Origin: Treponema sp. J25
GTDB lineage: Bacteria > Spirochaetota > Spirochaetia > Treponematales > Breznakiellaceae
Direction: 5' to 3'
Length of the DNA: 64,000 nt
NCBI RefSeq assembly: GCF_004343725.1
Contig: NZ_PTQW01000031.1
Span: 1 to 64,000, forward strand
The position numbers and the translations under genes were made by a program. Every line of letters starts with the position of its first letter. Position 1 is the stretch's first letter. Under the pieces are notes generated by a model that worked only from the letters and a program-made list of their open reading frames with translations, did not search any database and was not told where the DNA came from. Positions 31,614 to 40,153 of this stretch are shown piece by piece.

Positions 31614-34196
31614 TTAGATAAAGAGATTTACCCCCGCGTTACTGGCCGCTTCGTAGTAGGTGGCAACCCCGCCAATTTCGATGCCGTCAAGGAGTTCTTC
31701 TTTCTGAACCCCCATGATATCCATGGACATCTGGCATGCCACTAGGCGCACCCCCGCGGCCCGGGCCTGGGCAATCATTGCTTCCAGTGGATCCACCTGT
31801 TTTGCCTTCATGCGGGCTTTCATCATCCAGGGGCCCATACCCCCAAAATTCATCTTAGAAAGGGAAAGGGTCCCCGCATGTTTGGGCAGCATCCAGCTAA
31901 ACATCCGGCCCATGAGGTCCTTGCGAACCCGGGGTTTTTGTTGCTTCATGATGACCGAGAGCCCCCAGAAGGTGAAGAACATGGTTACCGGTTTGCCCAC
32001 CGCCGCAGCCCCATTGGCCAGAACAAAGGATGCCAGGGCCCGATCAAAATCGTTAGAAAAGACGATGATGGTGGCTCCCTGGGCGGTTTGAACCATCGTG
32101 GGGCTCGAAGAAGAAGGGACTGTTCCTTGGGGTCGATCGCCCCCCAGGAAGGGACGAGATGCGGATGCAAGGGGGGCCCCCTGTTGCTTTTCGATAAGGG
32201 CTTCGATTTTTCCTCCTTTGTTTTCAAGAGAAACAAGGAGGTTCCCCGTTAAATTGGTCCAGGACTGCACATCCCGGGCAAAACCAGGGTCAGTCGCGGT
32301 AATCAGGATACGGCTTCCCCGTTCGATTTTATCAATCTCTGTTTTAAGGCGCATGATGGGGCCCGGACACTGGAGACCACAGGCGTCCACCGTAATAATC
32401 TTGACATTTTTTTGTTCTACGATTCCTTCGGGAAGGCCCGTCCCTTCATGGTAGGTGATTTTTTGATCCCCCACCTGAGCGGTTTTCCCTTTCCACAGAG
32501 CCAGGGCCCCCGGGTTGTCCTGTTTTTCCATGGCGGCCTTCCAGGTTTTGTATCCCCCCGTCAGGTTGTAAAGGTCGGTCCATCCATGCTGACGGAGGAT
32601 CCGTTCGGCCAGGTAACCCCGCAGTCCTACACCGCAGTAGACGAGGACCGTTCTGTCTTTAGGAACCTCCGAAAGACGGGTGCGAAGTTCCGTGTTGGGG
32701 ATACACACCGCCCCCGGTATATGGCCGAGGTCGAATTCTTCTTTCGTACGTACGTCAAGGATAAAGGCTCCCTTTGCTCGCTGTTCTTCAAACTGTCGCC
32801 AGGAAAGGACCCGAGAGCGGCCGGCCAGGATGTTTTCGGCCACAAAACCGGCCATGTTGATGGGATCCTTGGCGGAGGAATAGGGTGGGGCATAGACGTG
32901 TTCGAATTCGCAGAGGTCAAAAACGGTGCCGCCCTTCTGAATAAAGGCCGCAATCGCATCAATCCGTTTATCTACTCCCTCATAGCCGACCGCCTGGGCG
33001 CCGTAGATGGCACCGTTCTCTGGATGAAAGAGAACTTTCAAGGTGAGGGGAAGGGCATTAGGATAGTATCCCGCATGGTGATTTGGATGTACAATAACCT
33101 GACTATAGGGCTTTCCAACCCTCTGAAGGACCTTTTCGTTGATTCCGGTGGTAGCGACGGTAAGATCAAAGATCTTCGCCCCAGCGGTTCCAATGGCCCC
33201 TTTCCAGGGCCGCACCTTCTTGTTCCCAAATACAATCGCATCGGCTACCAAACGCCCCTGTTTGTTTGCGGGACCCGCAAGGGGTATCACCCCGAGTTCC
33301 CCACTCAGGGGATGTTTGAAGGCAATTGCGTCCCCAATGGCCCGAATGGCCTGGTCACTGGTGGTAAAGTATTCATCCACTATGATGGCCCCTGCACCGG
33401 GTTTTCCCGGAGGGACAGTTTCGAGCCCCGCCTCCTGGGCGATCTTTGTATCGGGCCGTACGCCTACCGAAAAGATCACCATATCGGTCAGAATTTCATC
33501 CCCCGAAGCCAGAAGGACTGCGATACGGCTCCCCCGACGTTCAAAGGCCTTGACGCCATCTTTCAGTCGTAACTCGAGCCCCTTGTCTTTAAGATGTTGA
33601 TGAACGATGGCGGCCATTTCAAAGTCCAGCGGTGCCATTACCTGATCCAGGGCCTCCACAATGGCAACCCCGAGTCCCCGGTGGGCAAGATTTTCTGCCA
33701 TTTCAAGGCCGATAAAGCCTCCACCCACAACCACCGCAAGCTGGGGATGTTGGAGATCGAGCCACGCTTTGATACGATCCACGTCGGGAACAGAACGGAG
33801 GGTAAAAATCCCTTCGAGGTCAAGTCCCGGAATAGGAGGCCGTACCGGTTCGGCTCCCGGAGAAAGGATAAGGGTGTCGTAGGACTCTTCGTAGGTCCTG
33901 CCGGTTTTTTTATCCACCAGCGTTACGGTTTTTTTCTGCCGATTAATAACTGTCGCTTCCGTAGCAACCCGGACATCCACATTCAAGGTGGCCCGGAATT
34001 TTTCGGGGGTCATAACGAAGAGTTTGTCCCGTTCTGCAATAACCCCGCCACTGTAGTAGGGAAGTCCGCAGTTAGCGTAGGAGATATACTCTCCTCGTTC
34101 AACCAGGATTATCTCTGCCTGCTCATCGTTCCGTCTTAAGCGGGCCGCCGCAGTGGCACCTCCCGCGACACCACCGATAACAAGGTACTTTGCCAT
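31614..34196 (-). CDS. CoA-disulfide reductase-rhodanese-TusA-DsrE2 fusion protein
   Basis: 860 residues in four domains. Residues 1-450 are a pyridine-nucleotide-disulfide oxidoreductase of the CoA-disulfide reductase type (GGVAGGATAAARLRR; redox Cys43 in SYANCGLPYYSGG). About 458-560 is a rhodanese with loop VLVYCGVGLRG. About 600-675 is TusA with CGLQCPGP. From ~710 comes a DsrE2/DsrF-like domain with ACQMSMDIMGV. Each domain has its sulfur-carrying Cys, so it can reduce disulfides and pass persulfide sulfur along. It starts 3 nt after the MarR-like gene, with AAGGAG inside that gene's end. It probably feeds sulfur to, or manages polysulfide for, the neighbouring homocysteine operon. Confidence 0.9.
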   Translation of the reverse strand: MAKYLVIGGVAGGATAAARLRRNDEQAEIILVERGEYISYANCGLPYYSGGVIAERDKLFVMTPEKFRATLNVDVRVATEATVINRQKKTVTLVDKKTGRTYEESYDTLILSPGAEPVRPPIPGLDLEGIFTLRSVPDVDRIKAWLDLQHPQLAVVVGGGFIGLEMAENLAHRGLGVAIVEALDQVMAPLDFEMAAIVHQHLKDKGLELRLKDGVKAFERRGSRIAVLLASGDEILTDMVIFSVGVRPDTKIAQEAGLETVPPGKPGAGAIIVDEYFTTSDQAIRAIGDAIAFKHPLSGELGVIPLAGPANKQGRLVADAIVFGNKKVRPWKGAIGTAGAKIFDLTVATTGINEKVLQRVGKPYSQVIVHPNHHAGYYPNALPLTLKVLFHPENGAIYGAQAVGYEGVDKRIDAIAAFIQKGGTVFDLCEFEHVYAPPYSSAKDPINMAGFVAENILAGRSRVLSWRQFEEQRAKGAFILDVRTKEEFDLGHIPGAVCIPNTELRTRLSEVPKDRTVLVYCGVGLRGYLAERILRQHGWTDLYNLTGGYKTWKAAMEKQDNPGALALWKGKTAQVGDQKITYHEGTGLPEGIVEQKNVKIITVDACGLQCPGPIMRLKTEIDKIERGSRILITATDPGFARDVQSWTNLTGNLLVSLENKGGKIEALIEKQQGAPLASASRPFLGGDRPQGTVPSSSSPTMVQTAQGATIIVFSNDFDRALASFVLANGAAAVGKPVTMFFTFWGLSVIMKQQKPRVRKDLMGRMFSWMLPKHAGTLSLSKMNFGGMGPWMMKARMKAKQVDPLEAMIAQARAAGVRLVACQMSMDIMGVQKEELLDGIEIGGVATYYEAASNAGVNLFI

Positions 34197-34199
34197 AAC

Positions 34200-34562
34200 C
34201 TACTCCTTGAGGGCGATAAATATTTCAAGCAATTGAGGGGGAATAGTTATCCCCCGTTCTTGCAAAGCCGCCAACAATTCTTTGCCTTTTTCCGTCGGCT
34301 GGTTCGACCAGTGCCGTTTATCCTGGGTTCCCCGGCTTCGTTCTATCAAACCTTTCTGTTCAAGACTACTCAGGAGACGGGAAATCCGGGATGGTGAGAG
34401 ACCTATCTGGTCCTGCAGGGGGGCACTCCCCGTGCAGCCCCCGCCAATACAACAGAGGAGAAGGGCCTCCGAAAGGGTGATATGATATTCTTCCTTAAGA
34501 TCTTCTTCTAAGCGGGTGACATACCGGAGGATTTCTTTCAGAGCACAGAGTTTTTCTTTCAT
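34200..34562 (-). CDS. MarR-like regulator with cysteine-rich segment
   Basis: 120 residues forming one winged-helix domain: the recognition helix region LSPSRISRLLSSLEQKGLIER is followed by a wing with Arg/Gly/Lys. Cys37, Cys38 and Cys43 (LLLCCIGGGCTGS) lie just before the DNA-binding helices, with a further Cys6. The gene is co-transcribed with the persulfide-handling fusion protein, so a thiol or persulfide switch is a reasonable inference. A near-perfect palindrome sits at its own transcription start. Confidence 0.8.
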   Translation of the reverse strand: MKEKLCALKEILRYVTRLEEDLKEEYHITLSEALLLCCIGGGCTGSAPLQDQIGLSPSRISRLLSSLEQKGLIERSRGTQDKRHWSNQPTEKGKELLAALQERGITIPPQLLEIFIALKE

Positions 34563-34602
34563 ACAAACAGGGTCCGTCGTTCCTTTATGCTATTAATTGC
34601 CT

Positions 34603-34619
34603 CTATCAATGATTGTTAG
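34603..34619. promoter_or_regulatory. Palindromic operator at the MarR-like promoter
   Basis: CTATCAATGATTGTTAG reads as CTA-n-CAAT-n-ATTG-n-TAG, a 17-bp palindrome in which only one symmetric pair of bases does not match. It starts where transcription from the adjacent promoter should begin, the place expected for a MarR repressor site. Confidence 0.7.
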
Positions 34620-34625
34620 TAGCAA

Positions 34626-34653
34626 ATATTATATAAAAATATCGATATGTCAA
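34626..34653 (-). promoter_or_regulatory. Promoter of the MarR-sulfur fusion operon
   Basis: Perfect -35 TTGACA (34648-34653). The -10 is TAATAT (34626-34631, 16-bp spacer) or the overlapping TATAAT (34628-34633, 14 bp). AT-rich surroundings. Confidence 0.65.
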
Positions 34654-34746
34654 GAGCGGATTCCTGTATCCTGTTCCGGATCCCTTATGGTTCATCTTCT
34701 TTAGTTGATACAAGAATCGGTCGATACATACAGAGGAGGACCAGAA

Positions 34747-35292
34747 GTGCAAAAATCGTTATTTCTCCGCCGGGGAAAGAGTGTATCTGTACCATTTCTG
34801 TTTATCGTTTTTGTGATCCTGGGGATACTACCGCTCCAGGCATGGGGAGAATCTCTTTGTCTTGCGGTGGTAGAACAGAAAGGGGCACAGGAAAAGTATG
34901 AGGCTTCCACCGTCTGGGAAGGGGCCCTCATGGGGGTGTTTTTTAATGCGGGACATATCATTAGTAGTTTCCCCATTACCCTGGTAGAGGAACGCCCCCT
35001 GTATCAAGATATCTATCAAGCAAAAGAGGGTGGAGCAACTTTCTTTATTGTATGTATAATGAAGTATGATGACCTTCAGTTGAAAAACGGACAAATAAAA
35101 AAAGATGAAAATTATTCCTATATAGGTCCCCGGGAAGTGGTAGTCCAGATATTTACTACAAAAGATGGTAAAAAGGTATTTGAAAAATATTATGAGTATC
35201 CTCTAGATGAACGAGGCCTTTCTGTGGAGGAAGATATGCGGCGAGCCCAATATGTGGGATTAGAAGTGGTAGATTTTTTGAGAAAACGATGA
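34747..35292 (+). CDS. Small exported protein of unknown function
   Basis: 181 residues with a signal peptide (FLFIVFVILGILPLQAWGE). The mature part is soluble-looking and contains repeated charged/aromatic stretches (YSYIGPREVVVQIFTTKDG). I recognise no family. The start is a GTG at 34747, 6 nt after GAGGAGGA; the in-frame ATG at 34705 has no ribosome site. The next gene, 9 nt downstream, encodes a SPOR-domain envelope protein, so this may serve the same envelope process. Confidence 0.65.
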   Translation: MQKSLFLRRGKSVSVPFLFIVFVILGILPLQAWGESLCLAVVEQKGAQEKYEASTVWEGALMGVFFNAGHIISSFPITLVEERPLYQDIYQAKEGGATFFIVCIMKYDDLQLKNGQIKKDENYSYIGPREVVVQIFTTKDGKKVFEKYYEYPLDERGLSVEEDMRRAQYVGLEVVDFLRKR

Positions 35293-35301
35293 GGAAATAC
35301 C

Positions 35302-36849
35302 ATGAATGGGAGTAGTACTATGAAACGGCCATGGCTTTTGGGGTGTATTGCCGTCGTCTCTCTTGTCCTATTGCCAGCCTCTTCGGTGTGGGAGGGTGCT
35401 GCGGTCCAGGCCGATGGGGGCCTGTTGCCAGAAAAGGGCTACTTTATTGCGACAAGTTCTTTTCCCCGAAATACGCTGGTAGATATTGTGAATCTGGAAA
35501 ACAACCGGTCCTTGCGGGTTGTGGTAGTACAGGAACTGGATACGGCGGGCCTTTTGGCGCTTGTTTCAAAAGAAGCCGCCGAATACCTGGGAATGAAACC
35601 CCGGGTAGTCACGAGGATCCGCATGAGCATGCCCGCAGACCCCATTGCCTTCTCTCGGTTTAATGAGGAACTGGTAGCTCCTCGAGATCCGGATCGCAAT
35701 CCGTCGGTTTTTGTTGAGCAAAACCGAGCAAGGCCTGAGGACTCCATTGTCGGATCTCCTATTCAGGAAGAAGCTCCGGTGACATCTCTTGCTGAAAATA
35801 AAGAACCACTGCCGGAGAAAAAACCAGAAGAAACCCCTGTGGGGCCATCCCTGGCAGAAACCGTACCTGAGGCAGAAGCGCTGGTAGAAGTTCCTGTCCC
35901 TCAGGAAAAAGAAAAAAATGAGGGAGCGGTGGCTCAAGAATCTTCCCTTGCGGAAAACAAAAAAGAGGCATTGCCCCCCGTTTCTGCTTTTGAAACTCCG
36001 ATGGCACCCCAGAATGTTGAAACCGCCCACCTAGAAGGATTCCCTCCAGAGGAAGGAAAAATCACGGAGGTGCCTGAACCTGCTCTTGCAGCTCAACCAC
36101 CGCAGGAACAAAAAGCAGAGACCCTCTATCCTCAAGAGCCTTCTTCTGAAGTGACGGTGCTTATTGCAGAAGAACCTCCCCAAAAGGAAGAACCGATAGG
36201 GGCCCCTCAAAAAGAGGAAAAGGAAACACTTACAGAAGCGCCCCCTCTAAAAGAAGAGGTACCATCGACTCCTCCGGTTACTCCCGAACCAGAAGAAACG
36301 GAGATGGTCCTTGTGCCGGCAGAGGAACGACCACCCGTATTGGATACACCGGAGGCGCAGCTTCCTGACTCTGCTCGGGTGGCCACACTTCCGCCTGAAT
36401 CCCCTCTTGCTGCCCCAAAGGAAGAACAGTCGCAAGGGGAGATTAACCTTGAGATTAAGGAAGTTCCTCTCGAAATGGCTATACCTACCCCTAGCACTGA
36501 AGCGGTAGCGCCGGTTGTAAAAGGACCGGTGAAAGAAGTTGTACCAGAGGTTCTATCTGAAAAAAAAGCATCCATTCCCGAGCGAATCCTTCATGTGCCG
36601 GTAGTGCGCTCCCTGGAACGGGGAACGTATTATATCCAGTTGGGGTCCTTCCGCAGTGCCGCTTCCCTTGAAGGGGCCATTGCGAAACTCAATCCACGAT
36701 ATCCAGCGGTAATACAGGTTTCAGAAAATAAGGGGGAATTGATATATCGATTGTTTGTGGGCCCCTTGAATCAGGGAGAAAGTACCGCCCTGCTCCAGCA
36801 AATGAAACGGCTGGGTTACAAAGATGCCTTCGTTAAAAAGGAAGGATAG
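35302..36849 (+). CDS. SPOR-domain envelope protein with RlpA-like N-terminal region
   Basis: 515 residues. After a signal peptide (to about AAVQA), residues ~45-110 resemble a double-psi beta-barrel of the RlpA type (GYFIATSSFPRNTLVDIVNLENN). A ~300-residue Pro/Glu-rich disordered linker follows, then a C-terminal SPOR domain (YYIQLGSFRSAASLEGAI to LFVGPL) that binds septal peptidoglycan. Compared with true RlpA, the catalytic residues of the lytic domain are not obvious. Likely a division or cell-wall protein. It ends at a strong terminator. Confidence 0.78.
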   Translation: MNGSSTMKRPWLLGCIAVVSLVLLPASSVWEGAAVQADGGLLPEKGYFIATSSFPRNTLVDIVNLENNRSLRVVVVQELDTAGLLALVSKEAAEYLGMKPRVVTRIRMSMPADPIAFSRFNEELVAPRDPDRNPSVFVEQNRARPEDSIVGSPIQEEAPVTSLAENKEPLPEKKPEETPVGPSLAETVPEAEALVEVPVPQEKEKNEGAVAQESSLAENKKEALPPVSAFETPMAPQNVETAHLEGFPPEEGKITEVPEPALAAQPPQEQKAETLYPQEPSSEVTVLIAEEPPQKEEPIGAPQKEEKETLTEAPPLKEEVPSTPPVTPEPEETEMVLVPAEERPPVLDTPEAQLPDSARVATLPPESPLAAPKEEQSQGEINLEIKEVPLEMAIPTPSTEAVAPVVKGPVKEVVPEVLSEKKASIPERILHVPVVRSLERGTYYIQLGSFRSAASLEGAIAKLNPRYPAVIQVSENKGELIYRLFVGPLNQGESTALLQQMKRLGYKDAFVKKEG

Positions 36850-36910
36850 CACCTTACAATAAAAAGAAGGGTAAATCTCCGCTGAGCTAAGTAATTCTTG
36901 ATAAGTTGAA

Positions 36911-36936
36911 GGGGCCCCTGCAGGCCCCTGTTTTTT
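36911..36936 (+). terminator. Rho-independent terminator after the SPOR gene
   Basis: GGGGCC-cctgca-GGCCCC followed by TG and six T. The T run overlaps the last bases of the convergent secA gene, so this intergenic element may serve both strands, though the minus-strand T tract is weak. Confidence 0.8.
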
Positions 36937-39772
36937 ATCTTCCATGGCAGTATTTATACTTTTTCCCGCTTCCACAGGGACACGGATCGTTACGACCCAC
37001 TTTGGGAATGGTTCGTACCACCGTGGCAGCCTCCGGTTCTGAACGGGCAGGGCCAGCGCTTCGGCCCAGCGTAGCCCCTTGCCCGGAGCCTCCACTTTGC
37101 CCCGCGGACTGGAATGCTCCCCTGTTTCCGCTCACCGATTCCCTGCCGCCTGTTTCTACCATACCACCGAAACTGCCGATGCTCCCATGGCTTGCATTCT
37201 GAATAGTCACTAGGGGCCGAACGGTGCGGGTCTCCCGTTCTTCTGGCCGCTGGATGCGTACCAGATGGAGCCGACTTGCAATTTCTTGCCGGATCTCCGC
37301 AATCATGGTATCGAAAATCTGGAATCCTTCGATCTTGTATTCCGTAAGGGGATTCTTTTGCCCATAACTACGGAGATACACCGCCTCCCGAAGGGCCTCC
37401 ATGTTTTCCAGGTGGTCAAGCCATTTACGGTCGATGGCCTGCAGGTACTGCATGCGAATGAAAAGGTTAAGGTTTTCTTTTCCTACCAGATTTTCTTTTT
37501 CTATAAGTTCTTGTTTTAAATCTTGAATAATCCGGCTGGCCAGTTCTTCTGGCTTATCCCGCAGGGCCTGTTGGAGGGATGGATCGAGCAGGTAGCCGAA
37601 TTTTTCCCGTAAAAATTGGGAAAGCTCCTTTGCGGCTTGAGCAGGATCCCGCCGGACCATATCGGCATAGATCTCGATTCTATCCCGCACCATGTCTTCG
37701 GTGGCGCTATGGACCCGTTCGATAAGGTTCTGGTCGGCGAGAATCGCATCCCGTTGTTCGTAGATGAATTTCCGTTGCTGATTAAGCACATCATCATATT
37801 CCAACAGGTGTTTACGAATTTCGAAATTTCGCTCCTCCACCTTTTTCTGGGCCCGCTCAATACTTTTGTTCAGCCAGGGATGGAAGATGGGTTCCCCCGC
37901 CTCCATACCCATGCGGGCCATCATACCCTTTATTCGTTCCCCTCCAAAGAGACGCATGAGATCGTCATCGAGGGAAATGAAGAATTTAGAACGGCCGGGG
38001 TCTCCCTGTCGTCCTGAACGTCCCCGTAACTGGTTATCAATTCGTCGGCTTTCGTGCCGTTCCGTACCGATGACGTAAAGGCCCCCTAAATTTTTTACCT
38101 CTTCGTAATCCTTTTTCCATTTTTCGTATTCTTCTTGATATATTTTTGCATATTGTTCTGGAGTAGCATTGGTCCCGGCCCGCTTTCGTGCCCGATGTTC
38201 CGGATTACCTCCGAGCTTAATGTCCGTTCCTCGTCCGGCCATGTTGGTTGCTATGGTGACCGCCCCCTTGGCCCCTGCTTCAGCGATGATTACTGCTTCA
38301 CGGGCGTGGTTTTTTGCATTGAGCACTTCATGGCGGATTCCACGCCGGGTAAGAAGGGCAGAAACCTTTTCAGATTTTTCGATAGAGACGGTCCCCACAA
38401 GAACCGGTTGTCCCCGTTTATGGGCCGCCTCAATTTCGTCGCAGAGGGCGTTGAATTTATCGGTTTCGTTAAGATACACCACATCATCTTCGTCAATCCG
38501 AATTACCGGCAGGTTGGTGGGAATAACCACCACATCAAGACCGTATATTTTATTGAACTCTACCGCCTCGGTGTCGGCGGTCCCCGTCATACCGGCTATT
38601 TTTTCATACATCCTGAAGTAATTTTGAAAGGTGATGGTGGCGAGGGTTCTATTCCGTTGAGCTATTTTGATATGTTCTTTTGCCTCGATTGCCTGGTGAA
38701 GTCCATCGGAATAGCGGCGGCCGTGCAGAATACGACCGGTAAATTCATCTACGATTTGTACCTGCCCATCCTGGACCACATAATCCACATCAATATGGAA
38801 CAGCTTATGGGCCCGCAGCGCCTGGGTAAAGTAGTGGATGTATTCAAAATTTTCTTCATCGAAGAGGGAACCCTTTATAAGCCCCCGTTTTTGCAGGAGC
38901 TTTTCGATTTTATTCATCCCCGCATTGGTAAACGAAACGGTCTTGTTTTTTTCATTTATCTTATAATCGCCGATGACTTCTTCGCCCTGGGTCTCATCAG
39001 GATACTCCCCGTTCTCTTTTTTTCGAACCTCTTCCAGGGTGTCCAGGAGTTTATCTACTTCAAAATACTTGTAGGTGTCATCTTCGGCGGCACCGGAAAT
39101 GATAAGGGGGGTGCGGGCCTCATCAATAAGGATAGAGTCGATTTCATCGATAACGCAGAAATGATGACCCCGCTGAACCCGACCTTCCAGATCCCAGCGC
39201 ATGTTATCCCGCAGGTAATCAAAACCAAATTCGTTATTGGTTCCGTAGGTAATGTCGCAGGCATAATTTTGCCGGCGCCGGTCATTGTCCATATCAGAAA
39301 GGATGGTCCCTACCGTAAGTCCCAGGTATTCAAAAACCGGCCGCATCCACTGGGCATCCCGGCTTGCCAGGTAGTCGTTTACCGTTACGACGTGCACCCC
39401 TTTACCGGTGAGGGCATTCAAATAGGTGGCGGCCACACTCATCAGGGTCTTTCCTTCGCCGGTCTTCATTTCCACGATTTTTCCCTGGTGCAATACAATG
39501 GACCCCAAAACCTGAACATCGTAGGGCCGTTCTCCTAATTGCCGTCGGGCCGCTTCCCGGGCAAGGGCAAAGGCTTCGGGAAGCATAGAATCCAGACTTT
39601 CTCCATTTTGATACCGCTCTTTAAAACGGGCGGTCATCCGTTTAAACTCTTCCGCAGGCAGTGAAGCCGCCCAAGCTTCTTTTTCATTTACCGCATGAAG
39701 AATCGGTAACAGGGCTTTAAGATCCCGTTCATGCTGGGATCCAAACAGGGCAGTAAAAAGCTTTTCCAACAT
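36935..39772 (-). CDS. secA: Preprotein translocase ATPase SecA
   Basis: Motor of the Sec export channel. It starts [16 protein letters not shown]; Walker A MKTGEGKT, the [16 protein letters not shown] block and the DEAD-type helicase motifs are intact. The C-terminus carries the zinc/SecB-binding [15 protein letters not shown]. 945 residues from the ATG at 39772. An in-frame ATG at 39844 with GGGGA upstream would add 24 residues unlike other SecA proteins; that upstream start lies in a long RNA stem. A Gly/Ser-rich stretch precedes the zinc tail. Confidence 0.95.
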   Translation of the reverse strand: MLEKLFTALFGSQHERDLKALLPILHAVNEKEAWAASLPAEEFKRMTARFKERYQNGESLDSMLPEAFALAREAARRQLGERPYDVQVLGSIVLHQGKIVEMKTGEGKTLMSVAATYLNALTGKGVHVVTVNDYLASRDAQWMRPVFEYLGLTVGTILSDMDNDRRRQNYACDITYGTNNEFGFDYLRDNMRWDLEGRVQRGHHFCVIDEIDSILIDEARTPLIISGAAEDDTYKYFEVDKLLDTLEEVRKKENGEYPDETQGEEVIGDYKINEKNKTVSFTNAGMNKIEKLLQKRGLIKGSLFDEENFEYIHYFTQALRAHKLFHIDVDYVVQDGQVQIVDEFTGRILHGRRYSDGLHQAIEAKEHIKIAQRNRTLATITFQNYFRMYEKIAGMTGTADTEAVEFNKIYGLDVVVIPTNLPVIRIDEDDVVYLNETDKFNALCDEIEAAHKRGQPVLVGTVSIEKSEKVSALLTRRGIRHEVLNAKNHAREAVIIAEAGAKGAVTIATNMAGRGTDIKLGGNPEHRARKRAGTNATPEQYAKIYQEEYEKWKKDYEEVKNLGGLYVIGTERHESRRIDNQLRGRSGRQGDPGRSKFFISLDDDLMRLFGGERIKGMMARMGMEAGEPIFHPWLNKSIERAQKKVEERNFEIRKHLLEYDDVLNQQRKFIYEQRDAILADQNLIERVHSATEDMVRDRIEIYADMVRRDPAQAAKELSQFLREKFGYLLDPSLQQALRDKPEELASRIIQDLKQELIEKENLVGKENLNLFIRMQYLQAIDRKWLDHLENMEALREAVYLRSYGQKNPLTEYKIEGFQIFDTMIAEIRQEIASRLHLVRIQRPEERETRTVRPLVTIQNASHGSIGSFGGMVETGGRESVSGNRGAFQSAGQSGGSGQGATLGRSAGPARSEPEAATVVRTIPKVGRNDPCPCGSGKKYKYCHGR

Positions 39773-40153
39773 AGGGACAAGATACCCCGTTCTTGTGCTC
39801 TTGGCAAGGGACTTACTCCTGGTAAATGGTAAGTACACAGACATGGCATCCCCGCAGGTCCCGTAAAAAGCTGAATTTGCTCAATGGGCCGCTTAATTCC
39901 AGGGGGATACCATGTCTGTTAAATTATCACGTGCTCCTGGTATAATCGGAGAAAAAAGCGTCTGTTTGTTGTTAAGCTCTGCTTCCTCTCCCTAAAAGTG
40001 ATGGGCGGGATATACGGCGGCCTAACAAAAATGGGAGTATTCCTGCGGGGCCTATCCTGTGAGAGGGTGAAAGGAGGTATCTGGAAACAGTACCAACATC
40101 TCTCCTCTACCTCATTGGTTGACAAGGGTTTCCACTCGGTCTATGGTACATCC
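39773..40153. other. Intergenic region between divergent secA and lipoprotein gene
   Basis: 381 nt. Arms 39837-39853 and 39903-39919 form a 17-bp inverted repeat, fully paired in the secA-sense RNA if one G-U is allowed. A second small stem ACTTAC/GTAAGT covers 39811-39834. A plus-strand promoter lies at 40119-40147. I found no convincing secA promoter. AAGGAGG at ~40071-40077 has no usable start behind it. Confidence 0.6.
40119..40147 (+). promoter_or_regulatory. Promoter of the lipoprotein-nnrDE operon
   Basis: TTGACA (40119-40124), 17 bp, TATGGT (40142-40147). Transcription would begin at about 40154, which is the A of the lipoprotein ATG; no Shine-Dalgarno precedes that ATG, so a leaderless mRNA is possible. 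Confidence 0.55.

Noticed and set aside
38135-39538. 467-codon open frame opposite secA
   Set aside because: Antisense to a fully conserved gene, no ribosome site or recognisable domain; a by-product of codon use. The same applies to the 386-codon frame at 32412-33572 opposite the sulfur fusion and the 319-codon frame opposite the M16 gene.
36935-39844. 969-residue SecA starting at 39844
   Set aside because: The extra 24 residues do not resemble SecA and the start lies in a stable stem; the ATG at 39772 gives the conserved beginning. Not fully excluded.
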